Origin: Arachnopeziza araneosa
Lineage: Eukaryota > Ascomycota > Leotiomycetes > Helotiales > Arachnopezizaceae
Assembly: GCA_003988855.1 (NCBI GenBank)
Contig: QYAI01000097.1
Location: forward strand, 248,001 to 312,000
Reading direction: 5' to 3'
Length of the DNA stretch: 64,000 nucleotides
Each line of letters begins with the position of its first letter. Positions within the stretch are counted from its first letter, which is position 1. This document shows positions 1-10,530 of the stretch, in pieces. The position numbers and the translations under genes are program-made. The notes beneath the pieces were generated by a model, which was not told the DNA's origin, searched no databases, and worked only from the letters and a program-made list of their open reading frames with translations.

Positions 1-767
1 ACGAAGTTAAGTCGAGCCCCTTTGCTTGCATGCATGCATGCAGCGAAAGGCACCACATTTTCAGCATGATTCAGCTCGATAAAGCACGATAGGAGGAGAT
101 GATAGTTCTCAGCAAGATTCTGTCAGCCTTCATTCATGGTATACTTGTGCACTCGGTCAACTGCCGCGGCTTGCCTCGCTTCCCAATCGCGTTCTAGCGC
201 TGGGGGAAACCAAGGTGTCTTCCCCGAGTGCCATAGCCTGCTTGAGTTCCGCTTGAGGATATCTTGCCTTGTTTGCCTCGCGTCTAGGATTGGTAAAGAT
301 GACCATCTTCACGTGTGTTTCAGAGGGCGTCTAGACCTCTTTTCGCTTCTCGGTAGTATTTTGGCGGCAGGTTCAGCTGCGCACAGGAGTATCGGCTCGC
401 CCGGTAGCTAATCAACGTCCAGTCCCTGGATTTGGGGGTTTTTGCGCATTGTGTCATTGGGCGTGCTGCATTGGCTGCCTGCGGTGTGGCTGTGTGCCCA
501 ATGGGTGTGCGGCGATTCCACCGCACAAGAACCGGGGTCTGCGTAGCCTCACCCCCGCATCGCCCGCTCACTATGCAGGCTGCTTGCTTTTCTTCACTCC
601 CATCTTCTTCTCTTAACAACTACCTTTCCGCATCGCACCATGGGCTCTCAGTCGCGTTTACTATATCATCAGGATATGACCAGCTTTCCACCCTCGCTAT
701 TGACCGTTCTCTGGTGGTGTGTGGAAACTCTCCGGAAGACATTGGCTCATAATCGTGTAAGGCTGCG
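1..767. other. Intergenic, no supported gene
   Basis: No open frame here has recognisable protein features or a convincing splice pattern. A short TGCA-type microsatellite lies at about 25-42. The stretch from about 600 is the probable promoter and 5' leader of the gene starting at 768. An ATG in good context at 640 opens a frame that does not resemble the downstream protein, so it was not used. Confidence 0.5.
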
Positions 768-3053
768 ATGCTGTCTGTTACGAGTAACCAAGGCGGGCGG
801 CCGAGGAACGCCTGGACGCCGACCCGCGAGCGCAAGTTGGTGCGGCTCTATACCCTCACCAATCTCAGGAAGGATCAGATCCAGAGTGTGCTCGCAGCAC
901 CCAACTTTAACCCCAGGTATGTTGTTGACGCACCTGACAACCACTCTGCTGAATCCTGCCGTCCAAGCACGAGTGACATACAGAAGAAACTGCGATCCCT
1001 CTTTCCGAGCGACTACGCCAAGGATCACCGCCGTTTCCGCCCTTCCAATGGATCCAACATGGCCATCCGACTTCGACGAATCAGGCAGTGTGGCGGCGGC
1101 GGCGGTCGCATATCAAAGGCTCGGAAGATCTCTTTGGCGCGAAAAGCCTCGAATCAAAAATCAGCCGGCGTGTTCTTATCCTATCTCGATGCGGGAATCG
1201 ATCTTCGGCTGGTCGACTGCCCCAAAAAGGCCTTCCGAGACTATTCGACCCTTGACGACAACCCATACCCACTCCCGGTTCCCATTTGTGACGACTCATT
1301 TCCAACCATACCAGAGCGGGTGATGTTGGACGGGTCAACCCTTCCAGGACCAGTAAGACCCCCGTGTGTTGAGTCGGAGCTGGAAGTGGCCTCACGCCCG
1401 ATGGAAACGGTACTGGAAGACAGCAATGTTGACAGAAAGCGTGACTCAGCTCGAAGCTCAAACGCGTCCTCTCTGAGACTCAGCATTCGCAGTATTGCAA
1501 GAAGACTCGGCCGTCCCTATTCTCGAACCTCCTCCCTCGAGCAGATTGGGTCCGTACTTCGATCTTCTTGTAGTGGGTCCATCAGATCGAGCCTCCTGTC
1601 ATTAAAAAGTCTTGGAAGTTTTCGCGATTCGATACACGATCCCGTTCCTGAGGACCTCACAGAGCTCTCCACGAAAAGCGGCAGCAAAAACCGGATCTCT
1701 CAACCATTGCTCAAGAAAGACGTTGTCGAGGAGATGGAGTCAATAGATGAGATGGATCTCAAGGCAAACGAAAAGTCTGTTTGGAATGAGTTGGTCGACG
1801 AGACGCAATTGGCTGGGCCACTTCTCTACAGGTATTCTGATATATGGCTGAGACCTCGATCTTGTTGCAACAAGCATTGGCATATCTTGCAGGAGCCAGA
1901 TTTCTTATGCTCGGTTTGTGGATTCTCATCAACTTTGTTTCTCGCCTCCAGATGCCAGGAGATCGATCTCGCGCCTCCCGACAATTTTTCTGGCGAAGAT
2001 TATTTTGGCAACACATCTGGCCACTACGCTGCAGCGGCAGCGGCAGCAGCTGGAATTGGAGACCGGGGAACCTACTACGTCCGTCACTTAACAGCAACTT
2101 TGGTTCGCCATATCAACTCGACCAATTGTTTCGGCCAGACAATCCTGCACGTCTTGAAAATCCCGCAATCGGCAGACCAAGCTTACCATCTTGTCAAAAA
2201 TTTACTGGAACGGCTTTTGGCATTGAACTTTCCATTCTCAAAGCGTGATTACCATGGGCGAACATCGGTACAAGCGCTGATTGAGAACAATCAAGAACAT
2301 CTGTCAGGAAAGACTCTCGAATTGATAATGGATCTAACTCTGCCGACCACGAATGCACGCGACATCTTTGGCCTCTCCCCTTTGCACGACGTCCTTCAAA
2401 AGATGACTGGAAACTTTTTCAAACTGGGAAGACTCCCACCACATCCGTTACTCAGCAAATCAGGAAGTATTTGGCCTGCAGACATTGTGAACGGCGCTGC
2501 TTCGGTGGTAGATAAGATTAGTTACGGCAGTGCTCTTATCAATTGGATTGACGGCAACGGCAACGCACCACTTGTCAGCATCCTAAAAGCCTGGCCAGTA
2601 TCAGGGAGCGAAGAAGCGTTGCAAGAAGTCATCAAGAAGCTTGTGGAGAAAGGAGCGGAGGTACACATGCGAGATCGTGGAGGCGACACCGCTCTAGGCA
2701 TTGCTACGTTACGTGGCTATCGAGCTTGTGTCACGTATCTTCTGCAGGCCGGGGCAAACATCCATGCCAAAACCTTTGCAGGCAGCGGTATATTGGTGAG
2801 AGCTTTTGTGGCCATGGACTCTGCCAAAAAAGACGGGAACATGCGGCTCTACGCGGCAATCTTGACATGCTTCACCCTCCTGGTTGACGAGGGCGCAAAG
2901 AGCGATCCTCTCGAACGGGACGAGTGGATCAAGAAAGATAGAGCCGTAAGGAGAGCGAAAAGTGACGAGACTAAGTTGAGGGTCTTCATCGACAAGGTGG
3001 ATCAGGAGCTGAAGAAACCACCCAAGGGGAGTGGGTACAACTACTTCTTTTGA
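768..3053 (+). CDS. Clr5-like DNA-binding-type domain / ankyrin-repeat protein
   Basis: The uninterrupted frame encodes about 761 residues. Residues about 10-90 carry a basic helix-turn-helix-like region (RPRNAWTPTRERKLVRLY, then IQKKLRSLFPSDYAKDHRRF), the pattern of fungal Clr5-type N-terminal domains. A Ser/Arg-rich linker follows, then a Cys cluster near residue 370 (CC...CSVCGFS), an alanine run, and degenerate ankyrin repeats in the C-terminal third (for example GDTALGIATLRGYRACVTYLLQAG). A 51- or 57-nt in-frame intron is likely at 917-967 or 917-973 (AGGTATGT donor); removing it joins the two halves of the N-terminal domain. The start is the ATG just before the conserved basic motif. 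Such proteins are presumed nuclear regulators, but the target is unknown and no partner gene is adjacent. Confidence 0.75.
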   Translation: MLSVTSNQGGRPRNAWTPTRERKLVRLYTLTNLRKDQIQSVLAAPNFNPRYVVDAPDNHSAESCRPSTSDIQKKLRSLFPSDYAKDHRRFRPSNGSNMAIRLRRIRQCGGGGGRISKARKISLARKASNQKSAGVFLSYLDAGIDLRLVDCPKKAFRDYSTLDDNPYPLPVPICDDSFPTIPERVMLDGSTLPGPVRPPCVESELEVASRPMETVLEDSNVDRKRDSARSSNASSLRLSIRSIARRLGRPYSRTSSLEQIGSVLRSSCSGSIRSSLLSLKSLGSFRDSIHDPVPEDLTELSTKSGSKNRISQPLLKKDVVEEMESIDEMDLKANEKSVWNELVDETQLAGPLLYRYSDIWLRPRSCCNKHWHILQEPDFLCSVCGFSSTLFLASRCQEIDLAPPDNFSGEDYFGNTSGHYAAAAAAAAGIGDRGTYYVRHLTATLVRHINSTNCFGQTILHVLKIPQSADQAYHLVKNLLERLLALNFPFSKRDYHGRTSVQALIENNQEHLSGKTLELIMDLTLPTTNARDIFGLSPLHDVLQKMTGNFFKLGRLPPHPLLSKSGSIWPADIVNGAASVVDKISYGSALINWIDGNGNAPLVSILKAWPVSGSEEALQEVIKKLVEKGAEVHMRDRGGDTALGIATLRGYRACVTYLLQAGANIHAKTFAGSGILVRAFVAMDSAKKDGNMRLYAAILTCFTLLVDEGAKSDPLERDEWIKKDRAVRRAKSDETKLRVFIDKVDQELKKPPKGSGYNYFF

Positions 3054-3656
3054 ATTATGACTCTAGAACGAGATGATGACATGATGAAGTCTCGGTTTTA
3101 GATGGCGCATAAAATTTGCAAGGACTGGTTACGGTTTTCATTATGTAATACCAAGATGGAAAAGTTTGCATCGATAATGGAGTAGTCACTGTGCATTGGG
3201 CTAGAGGGGGAGAGATTCACGATAGATTATAATTTGTATTTTCCACGTATTAGCAAAAGTTTATTGCTTCGAGACACAGCTATTAATAGACAGTATCATG
3301 GCTAAGAACCTGATATTGGAGTATTCCTACCCTCTTGCTTCCTCTTTTGTAATCCAAGCGCAATCCTCTCCAGCTACTCATGAATAAGTCTGTGAATCTA
3401 AAATAAACCGAAATCCTATTGGTGAGTATTCGACGTCGCCAGCCCGTCATCCCTGTCAACCACCACAGCTGCTGCGCCGCATCATGCGCTCATCCCGTGC
3501 CTCGCACAACCACCAACGACAATGATAACACCACAACGACAACACCTCACAAGAAAGCACACTGCTATCCACCTCTCATCAGCCATGAAACCTCGCCCAT
3601 CAACCTGCCCATCACCCTGACCATCCAGAAACCAGCTCTTGAATCTAGAACTCACC
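3054..3656. other. Intergenic
   Basis: Contains the 3' region of the Clr5/ankyrin gene and the promoter of the ML-domain gene. The last 200 bases are CA-rich (repeated accacaac-type runs), which is common in fungal 5' leaders. No gene seen. Confidence 0.5.
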
Positions 3657-4394
3657 ATGCAGTCCCTGACTTACCTGCTCAGCGTCACATGTTTCCTGAG
3701 CGGCATGGGCACAGGTACGCCTCTTGAGCAGAAACGACTGAGAGCAGCAGAGGGCGCGGTGGAGCTGCCCATCCCCGGCGGTGCGGCGTTTGAGTACTGC
3801 CCCGAGTCTGATCCGGAGCGTGACCTCTTCAGGATAGGTTTTTCTCTCTGATGTATATATAAGGTATCTCGGGTTCGAGGGCTGATGCGGCACAGAGAGG
3901 ATTGTGTGGGATCCGGATCCACCGAGGATGTATGATATTCTCCTTCATTGTCTTTTCAAAGAGATCCATCTCATAAATGTAGTAATGCTGATTGCCCATG
4001 CAGTAATCCCGAGCAGCAACTCCTCGTCTTCGGCGTCTTCGCCCGCCGCATCCCGCCCTCGGCCATCGGCACGGCTGAGGTCTACATCCCCGAGTGGCGC
4101 GATCCGTACTCGCCGGCGTCCAACTTCAGCGACACGGAGCCCTTCTGCGCCTGGCCCAACTACATCTACCAGCGCGACGAGGCGCGCGGCGTGCACAAGG
4201 TGTGTGCCGGTCCCGATGGAGAGGATACGCCCGTAGCAGGACCGGCGGTGCTGGTCAGCGAGGATATCTTGTTTTGGCCGCTGCCGGGGGGCGAGTATCG
4301 GATGAAGATGGACATGGTGATACCGGAAGACGAGGACGGGGGTGCTGAGGAGCGGATCTTGTGCTTTGAGGGGAGTGCGTATCTAGATTATTGA
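3657..4394 (+). CDS. Secreted ML-domain (NPC2/MD-2-like) lipid-binding protein
   Basis: Three exons fit in phase: 3657-3837, a 34-nt micro-exon 3896-3929, and 4004-4394 (201 aa). The N-terminus MQSLTYLLSVTCFLSGMG is a signal peptide. The mature part has the ML-domain pattern: a first-strand cysteine (FEYCPES), a central WDPDPPR, QLLVFGVF, paired cysteines around FCAWPNY and KVCAG, and a final strand with ILCFEG. This family (NPC2 and fungal phosphatidylglycerol/phosphatidylinositol transfer proteins) binds single lipids in vacuolar or extracellular space. Length is normal for the family. The micro-exon supplies conserved WDPDPP sequence, so the splice model is strongly constrained. Specific ligand unknown. 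Confidence 0.7.
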
Positions 4395-4769
4395 CTGAGC
4401 TAAAACGGCCTGCTGGGTATTGGAATGGCCTGTAAATGTAAGCTTGAGTTTACCTAGGTATTTAGAGTATAACTTATCCAGGTTGCTCGAGTGATGCTCG
4501 CTTAGCTGAGGTCAGCCGCGGCCGCCTTGTGTACTCGTAACAGACATCCACTTCTGAAACGGCTCTCCGTTTGGTGTTTGTTTGATGTCGCAGCACGATC
4601 AGATAACAATGGTTTGGCCTTCTCGCCACTTTCCGTCCTTCTTGTCTGATGACCTGAGAATATTCAACGCCAGCACTCGTCCATCTGGGAAGTACCGAAG
4701 CTCGTCGACCTGAGATTTTGAAGGGAGAGACATGCACTCCTTATTTACATTTGCGCCGTGTTGTCAAGT
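4395..4769. other. Intergenic
   Basis: About 375 bases between two genes on the same strand. Nothing beyond terminator and promoter function is suggested. Confidence 0.4.
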
Positions 4770-5639
4770 ATGTCTCTCTGGGGAACGATCCTCTTTGTGA
4801 TCGCCACTGCCATCGCATCCGCTCAGAATGTCTACCGACTACCCAACGCTCGCGTCCTCGCAACGCAGCCAGGAGGCGCCGAGCATGGCCATCCGTTACG
4901 CGTAGCAATGGATGGTGGGGAGCAGAGGGCTATCAAATATGTCTTTCTAGATTCGGCGGTGCTACAAGCAGGCTACTCTACTGATTCTGGGCTGGTTCAG
5001 ATTGATCTGCCACATCTTCCATTCGGCGACTGGAACGAAGCTCACATTCATTTGGATAGAGATACGGGGATACCCAGCATCACCAATACAACCAGAACAA
5101 GTCACCTAGGAATGATGGATAATTGGCATCCTCGAAAAGTCGATTATCTTGAGTTTGTCAACGTGAAGACACTTCAGCAGGATCGGTTGCAAATTGTTAC
5201 GCATCCCGACTTCCACGCCCCTGTCCTGATCAAGATTGCAAGTTTTCCGTGGGAGATTCCGTCTCTGGAGCAGGAAGCGACGATATATCGGCTTCTTCAC
5301 GGCTCGGGAGCCACGCCGGATTTTCTTGGACATGTCACTGAGGGTGAGCGCGTCATTGGCTTCATCACTGAGTATATACGAGAGGTATCAGCGGTGAGGG
5401 ATAGCAGCTTGAAAGGTTGCTTGGTCGCTCTTCGTAATATTCACCAGAGAGGGATCGCTCACGGAGACGCTCATGATGGGAACTGTTTGATCCGCGAGGA
5501 TGGCTCAGCTGTCCTGATCGATTTTGAGCTATCCGAGGAAACGTCGTCGCCTGAAGAATTTGAGAGAGATTTGGATATCATGGGCCGATGCATCCATGCT
5601 GCTTCAGAGCCTTATTTCAAGTTTATAGACGAGCTATGA
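4770..5639 (+). CDS. Fungal kinase-like (aminoglycoside-phosphotransferase fold) protein
   Basis: A single exon of 289 aa from the first ATG. The C-terminal half has kinase-fold landmarks: EATIYRLLHGSGATPDFLGH, a glycine-rich turn before VIGFITEYI (hinge), catalytic-loop-like GIAHGDAHDGN at about residue 235, and a DFE motif (VLIDFELS) in the DFG position. This matches a large Pezizomycotina family often mis-annotated as alpha-galactosidase A. The usual catalytic D and metal-binding N are present, so activity is possible; the substrate is unknown. The N-terminus MSLWGTILFVIATAIASAQ looks like a signal peptide, which is odd for a kinase fold. It could be real or the result of a wrong start or missing upstream exon. 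Confidence 0.65.
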   Translation: MSLWGTILFVIATAIASAQNVYRLPNARVLATQPGGAEHGHPLRVAMDGGEQRAIKYVFLDSAVLQAGYSTDSGLVQIDLPHLPFGDWNEAHIHLDRDTGIPSITNTTRTSHLGMMDNWHPRKVDYLEFVNVKTLQQDRLQIVTHPDFHAPVLIKIASFPWEIPSLEQEATIYRLLHGSGATPDFLGHVTEGERVIGFITEYIREVSAVRDSSLKGCLVALRNIHQRGIAHGDAHDGNCLIREDGSAVLIDFELSEETSSPEEFERDLDIMGRCIHAASEPYFKFIDEL

Positions 5640-6527
5640 CCAAATGCATACTTGAGTGCTTGGAAACTTGGCCAAACAATGTAACTGTGACTTTACCCCC
5701 GTGTTGTCTCCAGCGCAGGAGTACCGACCAGGCCGCTCTAAGATCTTGAACCTAGGGTGACGGAGAGTCCTGACGAACTGCTTGGACTGGCCACGCTCTG
5801 GCGTTTCAATCACGATGCCGAGTCCAAGCACCGCGTGTGGGAAGCTGTCGCTCAGACAAGCCGACTGGGTCGTGACGGGCACTGAGACGGCCCACCACCA
5901 GAATCCAAAGTCCACCTACGTCAGACGGGCGCCAACTGCGGCATAGACTAGCATTGGCAACTTGGGGCTGATGATCCTCGCGGTAAGCGGCTCCCGGTGC
6001 CCTACGCCCCGTGCCTGAAAATGTCGGGCAGATTCATGCGGCTGGCAACTTTCGTCTGAAATGCTACCGAAACTGTCTCATCAACATAACTGGCTAAACT
6101 ATTAACACTCCGACTGTCGCACCCGCATCCTGTCAGCAAGTGGTGCCGACCTGTCATTCTGGATCTTGGTGGCGCTTGATCGGATGGAATTCGGCTCCAT
6201 GGTCGATCAAACGTTAGAGGGCTTGGCTTCTTACACAGCGCGACAGAGGAGGCGTTTGCTCTTCGTGGTAAGACTTGATGCCCGAATTGAAGGACCGGAA
6301 ACAGTAAGAGCTCTAAATGGGATCGGAGCGGTCTTGGCGCCGGTGAAGTATAGATAGGAGCGCCAGCCCAGGTCGGACAGGCTTTTGAACAGCATCCACT
6401 CATCTACATTCATTCATTCCATTCTTCTGTCTGCGACAGCACAACCCGGCGTTGTTAATCATCTGACTTTAATAATCACACTCTCTTCAACAAAACACTC
6501 ACCCATCCACCCATTCCAACCGCAAAC
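5640..6527. other. Intergenic
   Basis: Frames here are short and lack family features. From about 6380 the sequence becomes CA/T-rich and leads to the secreted-protein gene at 6528, so the last 150 bases are probably its promoter and leader. Confidence 0.45.
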
Positions 6528-6948
6528 ATGGTTCGCATTACCTTCGCTGCTGCTTTGGCTTGTAAGTCTCACGGATCCGCAATGGAAGGGCACATCTAAT
6601 CAACCAACAGTCGCCGTCTCTGTCATGGCTCTTGCACCCAACAATGCCGGTGCCAAGGACGTCGGAAATGGCCAGGGCCAACAGTTCACCACTGGTGGAT
6701 GCGTCGCCGATGCTGATTGCCGAAGCGCATGCTGTGCTGAGATCAGCGGAAGCGGTCTCGGTATATGCTCTGCTGTCGGTGCCCAGCACCAGAACGGCAA
6801 GCTCGGATGCGGCTTCGTTGACCCCAACGCTGCTGTAAGCATCATTACTCCTTGGACACTTTCCAACGTTGCTAATCAGATCTAGGCTACCGAGGCTGCT
6901 GCTCAGGCTCAGGTCAAGTCCCAAGGCTTCAAGTTGTTCAGAGCATAA
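6528..6948 (+). CDS. Small cysteine-rich secreted protein, BAS2-like (biotrophy-associated type)
   Basis: Three exons in phase: 6528-6561, 6611-6834 and 6886-6948, giving 106 aa. The signal peptide (MVRITFAAALAFAVSVMALA) is split by intron 1. The mature protein starts near KDVGNGQGQQF and has a C-x5-C-x4-CC-...-C-...-C pattern (GGCVADADC, ACCAE, GICSA, LGCGF), a six-cysteine knottin-like arrangement. The DVGNG, CC and GCGF block matches the family named after Magnaporthe BAS2, an in-planta expressed secreted protein. Members also occur in non-pathogens, so an effector role is inference. A short Ala/Gln-rich tail follows the last cysteine. Confidence 0.8.
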
Positions 6949-7153
6949 ACGGATGATCTAATGAAATCGCTCTAATCATGTTTGTGGTTTGGGGAGGAGG
7001 CATGGTGGGGGAGGTTCTGGTTCACTGAGCAATGGTGGTACAGATGATGCGAAGCGTCCAGATGTGGGGCAGAACAGTTGTTATATTATATAGATGAATC
7101 AATTGTTTTTGCACAAAACTCAATATTCAGAATGAGACAATTCGAACTCTTCC

Positions 7154-8464
7154 ATGGCTGTACCAACATCTTCACGGGACGATGAGGAATTTCGGTGGAA
7201 TTGCCCTTTTGTTGATTGCGAGGAGACTTTCAGCTATGCTTGGAAACGGCGTATTCATCTCCAATCCGTTCACTGGACGATGACGCCAGGTTCATCTATT
7301 GACACCGAGACCGATCCGGGGTTTCGCTCTGCACTTCCCATTCGAGCGGCTCCAGCTGGCAGGTTCGAAGATGATACCCCTGTTGTTGACACAACACTGG
7401 AAGAGATTTTCATCTCCGCTGTTCCGACGGAACTGCAACGCTCGCCGCAGAGATACATTCTATTTGATGGAGGAGATCTCACCATAGTTTTGGGATCCGA
7501 GGAAGAAGCAGAGGTTGAGATTCTTGTCTCTTCAAATTCGCTGTCCGTAAGCTGTCCGGCCTGGAATCGACTTTGTACCGGGGTTTCCCACAAGACTGTG
7601 GAGAGAACAATCAAGTTCCCGGAGGAGGACGATGCAGATTCCATCTTGCTGCTCTTTCATATTGCGCATCTGAAGTTTACCAAGGTCTCGACGGAAATGA
7701 GCCTCAAGAATCTTTACCACCTGGCTGGTGTGTGTGATAAGTATGAGACTAGCATGCTGCTCCAGCCGTGGCTGCGAAAGTGGGTTGAAAAGTACAGGCC
7801 GAACTGGGAAACCTCTGAGGCCAAAGACATGTTGTTGATATCTTGGGTCTTTGGTGATGCCGAATGCTTTGAGGAAGTCTCAAGAGATATGGTCAAAGTC
7901 GTTATCGGCGAGGGTTTTGGGAAGCTGAGGATCAATGACGTTGTATCTTTTGAGAGAACGTTCCAGGTCCCCCAGATCATCGGTATGCATTCCTTCGAAT
8001 CCTATAAATGAGGCTGTCTTACTAACCTGAGAGAAGAAAATATCTTGAAGGTTCGCGAGAGGGTATTTGCTGCTCTAAACGAGTTGTGCAATTCGTACCT
8101 GGAACAGCTTGTGAAGGAGTCGGTATGCAGGTTGTGTAAGCGGTCGGTTTGCAACGCACTGAATCTGGGGTCCTTGCTCCGGGGCCTTCACAAAATTGGA
8201 TCCCGGCCTGACAAGCAGCTCGAAACATTCAGCGGGTCCGAAAGGCTTTGTGACTTCAAGAATGCACTACTCGACATTGAAATTCACGAAACGCCATCCC
8301 ACAAGCAAGCTCGAAGATCGTGCGGTGGAATCTTGAAAGAGGATTTCCCGGTCGAAGTTAGCCGCATCTACAATTTTGCTTCTCCGGTCCTGCCTTTCCA
8401 CCGTGAAAAGCTGGCTGAGAGAAATAAAAAGCTGGGGCTTTTCCCGGAGAAAACATCTAATTAA
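7154..8464 (+). CDS. C2H2 zinc finger / BTB-POZ-like domain protein
   Basis: Two exons joined in phase (7154-7982 and 8037-8464; 54-nt intron), 418 aa. Residues about 16-36 form one C2H2 finger (CPFVDCEETFSYAWKRRIH, then H). Residues about 105-215 read as a fungal BTB fold: DLTIVLG, VSSNSLSVSCPAWNRL, IKFPEEDD, LFHIAHLKFTKV, LAGVCDKY and a W..KWVEKY end. BTB domains mediate protein-protein interaction; fungal members of this type are mostly uncharacterised. The C-terminal part after the intron is helical and cysteine-containing without a recognised domain. The combination of one finger plus BTB suggests a nuclear adaptor or regulator, but that is inference. Confidence 0.7.
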
Positions 8465-9096
8465 CCAACAAACAAAACCACACTTGAGTGGATATACAAC
8501 ATGACAGAATGATTTGTTTTTAGCTTTAAGATATATTTGCGTTCTTGACATTCCATTTTATCAATGACCTTTAACTGCTGTAATGTTCAGGATGGATTTC
8601 AAAACGTATGCACCGAGTTGCTTGAAAACTGACAATTCAACCATTTTTCACGGCCTTATCGGCTGCCTAAAGGTGAAGACTGAGATCAACAGCTTAGCTG
8701 AGTAAGTACTCGCGCTCTTAGGTAGTGGACATCGTATAATACTTTTCAGGAGTCTTTATTCATACAGAACATTTATTGTACTCGTGGTAGGGATAAATAA
8801 GTTCACCCTTGTCAGTATTCCGCTCTTCGTTTCACATACAAAAACCCCTTGGTGGTGACTGTTGGGGGGGGGGACTTATTTGTTCCTACCACCAAGTAAG
8901 AATTTCCGACCCCAGTTCATTCGTACCTTGTGGAGTTTCAGCTGTGTTGCCTGATTGAAGGCCAGGGCGCTGGTAGTGGCTTGTAGTTGGCATCAAAAGG
9001 CGTATCAGCACGTGCTATTCCGCCTTTCCTTTCCAGCTCTCGCAGTCCGTTGCCTAATTTTCAAGTCGCATCGGATTTCTCTTCCATCATTTAACG
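8465..9096. other. Intergenic with a poly-G run
   Basis: No gene features. A homopolymer of about nine to ten G residues lies near 8865-8874. The region separates the ordinary genes on the left from the HET/transposon/NLR island on the right. Confidence 0.5.
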
Positions 9097-9978
9097 ATGG
9101 ATCGTTCACTCACTTGCGATGCCTGTCACTTGTTAGACAAGGCTTATTTTCAGAGCAAGATAGAAGGGGTTAGAGCGACCGATAAGAAAGGTAGAACTTC
9201 ATTGCCTGCCCACATCCATCGCCTTATCTCCGTAATTGCCCTAAGTAAAATCAGAGAGTCTGCGCTGAAGGGTTGTAAAGTTTGCTATTTGGTAGAACAA
9301 GCTTCTTCTATTCTTCCAGAGCAACAAGACCATGTACTTCTCGAACTTCATCTAGACAGAGATTCACCACCAGTTTTAGCGACTACACGACCTAGAGCAG
9401 CGGTTGAAATCTACACACCTGGAAATTCCGAACCATTGAGCGATGCACTCCAATCTATTAGGAACGGCCTCTTTTCAAGTGATGATCGACTCTCATCGAC
9501 TTGCACTGTATTTCTCCGGTCGACAGATGTACCCCCGAGACCTGACTCTGAAGAATCTTTTTTATTCCTAGAATATCATTACATTAGGTGTGCCCAAACC
9601 CATACTTTATGTCGGCAGCCGCAAAGTACTTCACCCAAACGGCTTGTCAACATTTGCGGCCCTCGCCTCCTTCTGATCGAGCCAAATGTTAACGACAAGA
9701 TTCCTTATGCAGCTCTTTCATATTGCTGTGGCAACGAAGTTTCTCTGATGACGACGAGAGAGACGATGGCCGAAATGAAAAGAGGAATCGAATGGAGTAT
9801 GGTTCCACCTGTCTTTCGAGATGCTGCCAAGGTAGCGTTGAGACTTGGCATTCAGCACCTTTGGATAGACGCATTATGCATCTATTTTGATCAATCCCAA
9901 ATGAAATACCGCAGAAACTTGAGGGTTAGACCTCTGTTTTCTGAGGGGTTATGTTTTCTTTCGCTAGTTTCGTTTTAG
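9097..9978 (+). pseudogene. HET-domain (heterokaryon incompatibility) gene, 5' half only
   Basis: The frame begins MDRSLTCDACHLLD and has normal HET-family order: an N-terminal zinc-like CxxC region, PKRLVNICGPRLLLIE, YAALSYCCG, TTRETMAEM, PPVFRDAAKVALRLGIQHL and WIDALCI (ending at 9882). In intact HET proteins WIDALCI is followed by IIQDDxxDWxxEAxxM. Here it runs into unrelated residues and stops at 9976-9978. The core HET domain is therefore cut in the middle. Sequence immediately downstream is AT-rich transposon-type DNA. The missing second half of a HET gene lies on the same strand at about 22,716. HET proteins trigger cell death in allorecognition; this fragment would not be functional. 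Confidence 0.75.
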
Positions 9979-10425
9979 TCTGCGGACATGAGCAACTGCT
10001 GCTTTAACTTGAGCTAAGCGTGAGCATACCTGAGCCGAGGTAAGCATGCCTGAGCAGAGCCTGAGCAGAACTTTTAAGTTAGCTTGCGCACTAGAATGTA
10101 GAACTAATTTTGGCCTTCTGTATGCCTCGTGTGTGCTTCGAAGTTTGTTTAGAAATTCGTTTCTGCTTTCTTAGAAAGTTCTTGCTAGAGCAGATTTTAA
10201 ATCTTTATTGTCAAAAAGCTTGTATTGTAGTAATTTAGCTTCGCAAGTTAGAATACAATAAGATAACTTTAGTATAGTTACGAGACTTTACATCATGTTT
10301 GACACATCTATCTCTAGCTTTAAGCACTTAAGCTATAATCTGAAAAAAGTAAAGCTTACGTATAAGAAGTCGCGCATCTTTGTTTTTCTTGCTAGCTTAA
10401 GATCTTTTAAAACCTCCGCCTATTA
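9979..10425. other. AT-rich, TpA-rich degraded DNA
   Basis: No open frame. Clustered short repeats of tgagc/cctgagc occur at about 10,000-10,070. Base composition and many TA steps suggest old transposon sequence affected by repeat-induced point mutation. Confidence 0.4.
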
Positions 10426-10473
10426 CGAAGAACCCGGTCAAAAGTCAGGACGGTACAGGGTGTCAGCTGCCTG
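10426..10473 (+). repeat. Left terminal inverted repeat
   Basis: About 48 bp matching the reverse complement of 11248-11295 with essentially no mismatches; the TA target site lies immediately to its left. Confidence 0.85.
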
Positions 10474-10530
10474 AAGAAGCCTGAAACCTAGCTTATAGAG
10501 TGTTTTAGAGTCTACTTTTTAGCGTAGCTC

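Noticed and set aside
640..1323. ATG at 640 in good context as an upstream gene
   Set aside because: The frame overlaps the Clr5-like gene out of phase and has no protein-like features.
1832..1892. Intron in the Clr5/ankyrin gene (GTATTC...TTGCAG)
   Set aside because: It is 61 nt, so removal shifts the frame, and it would delete the conserved cysteine cluster.
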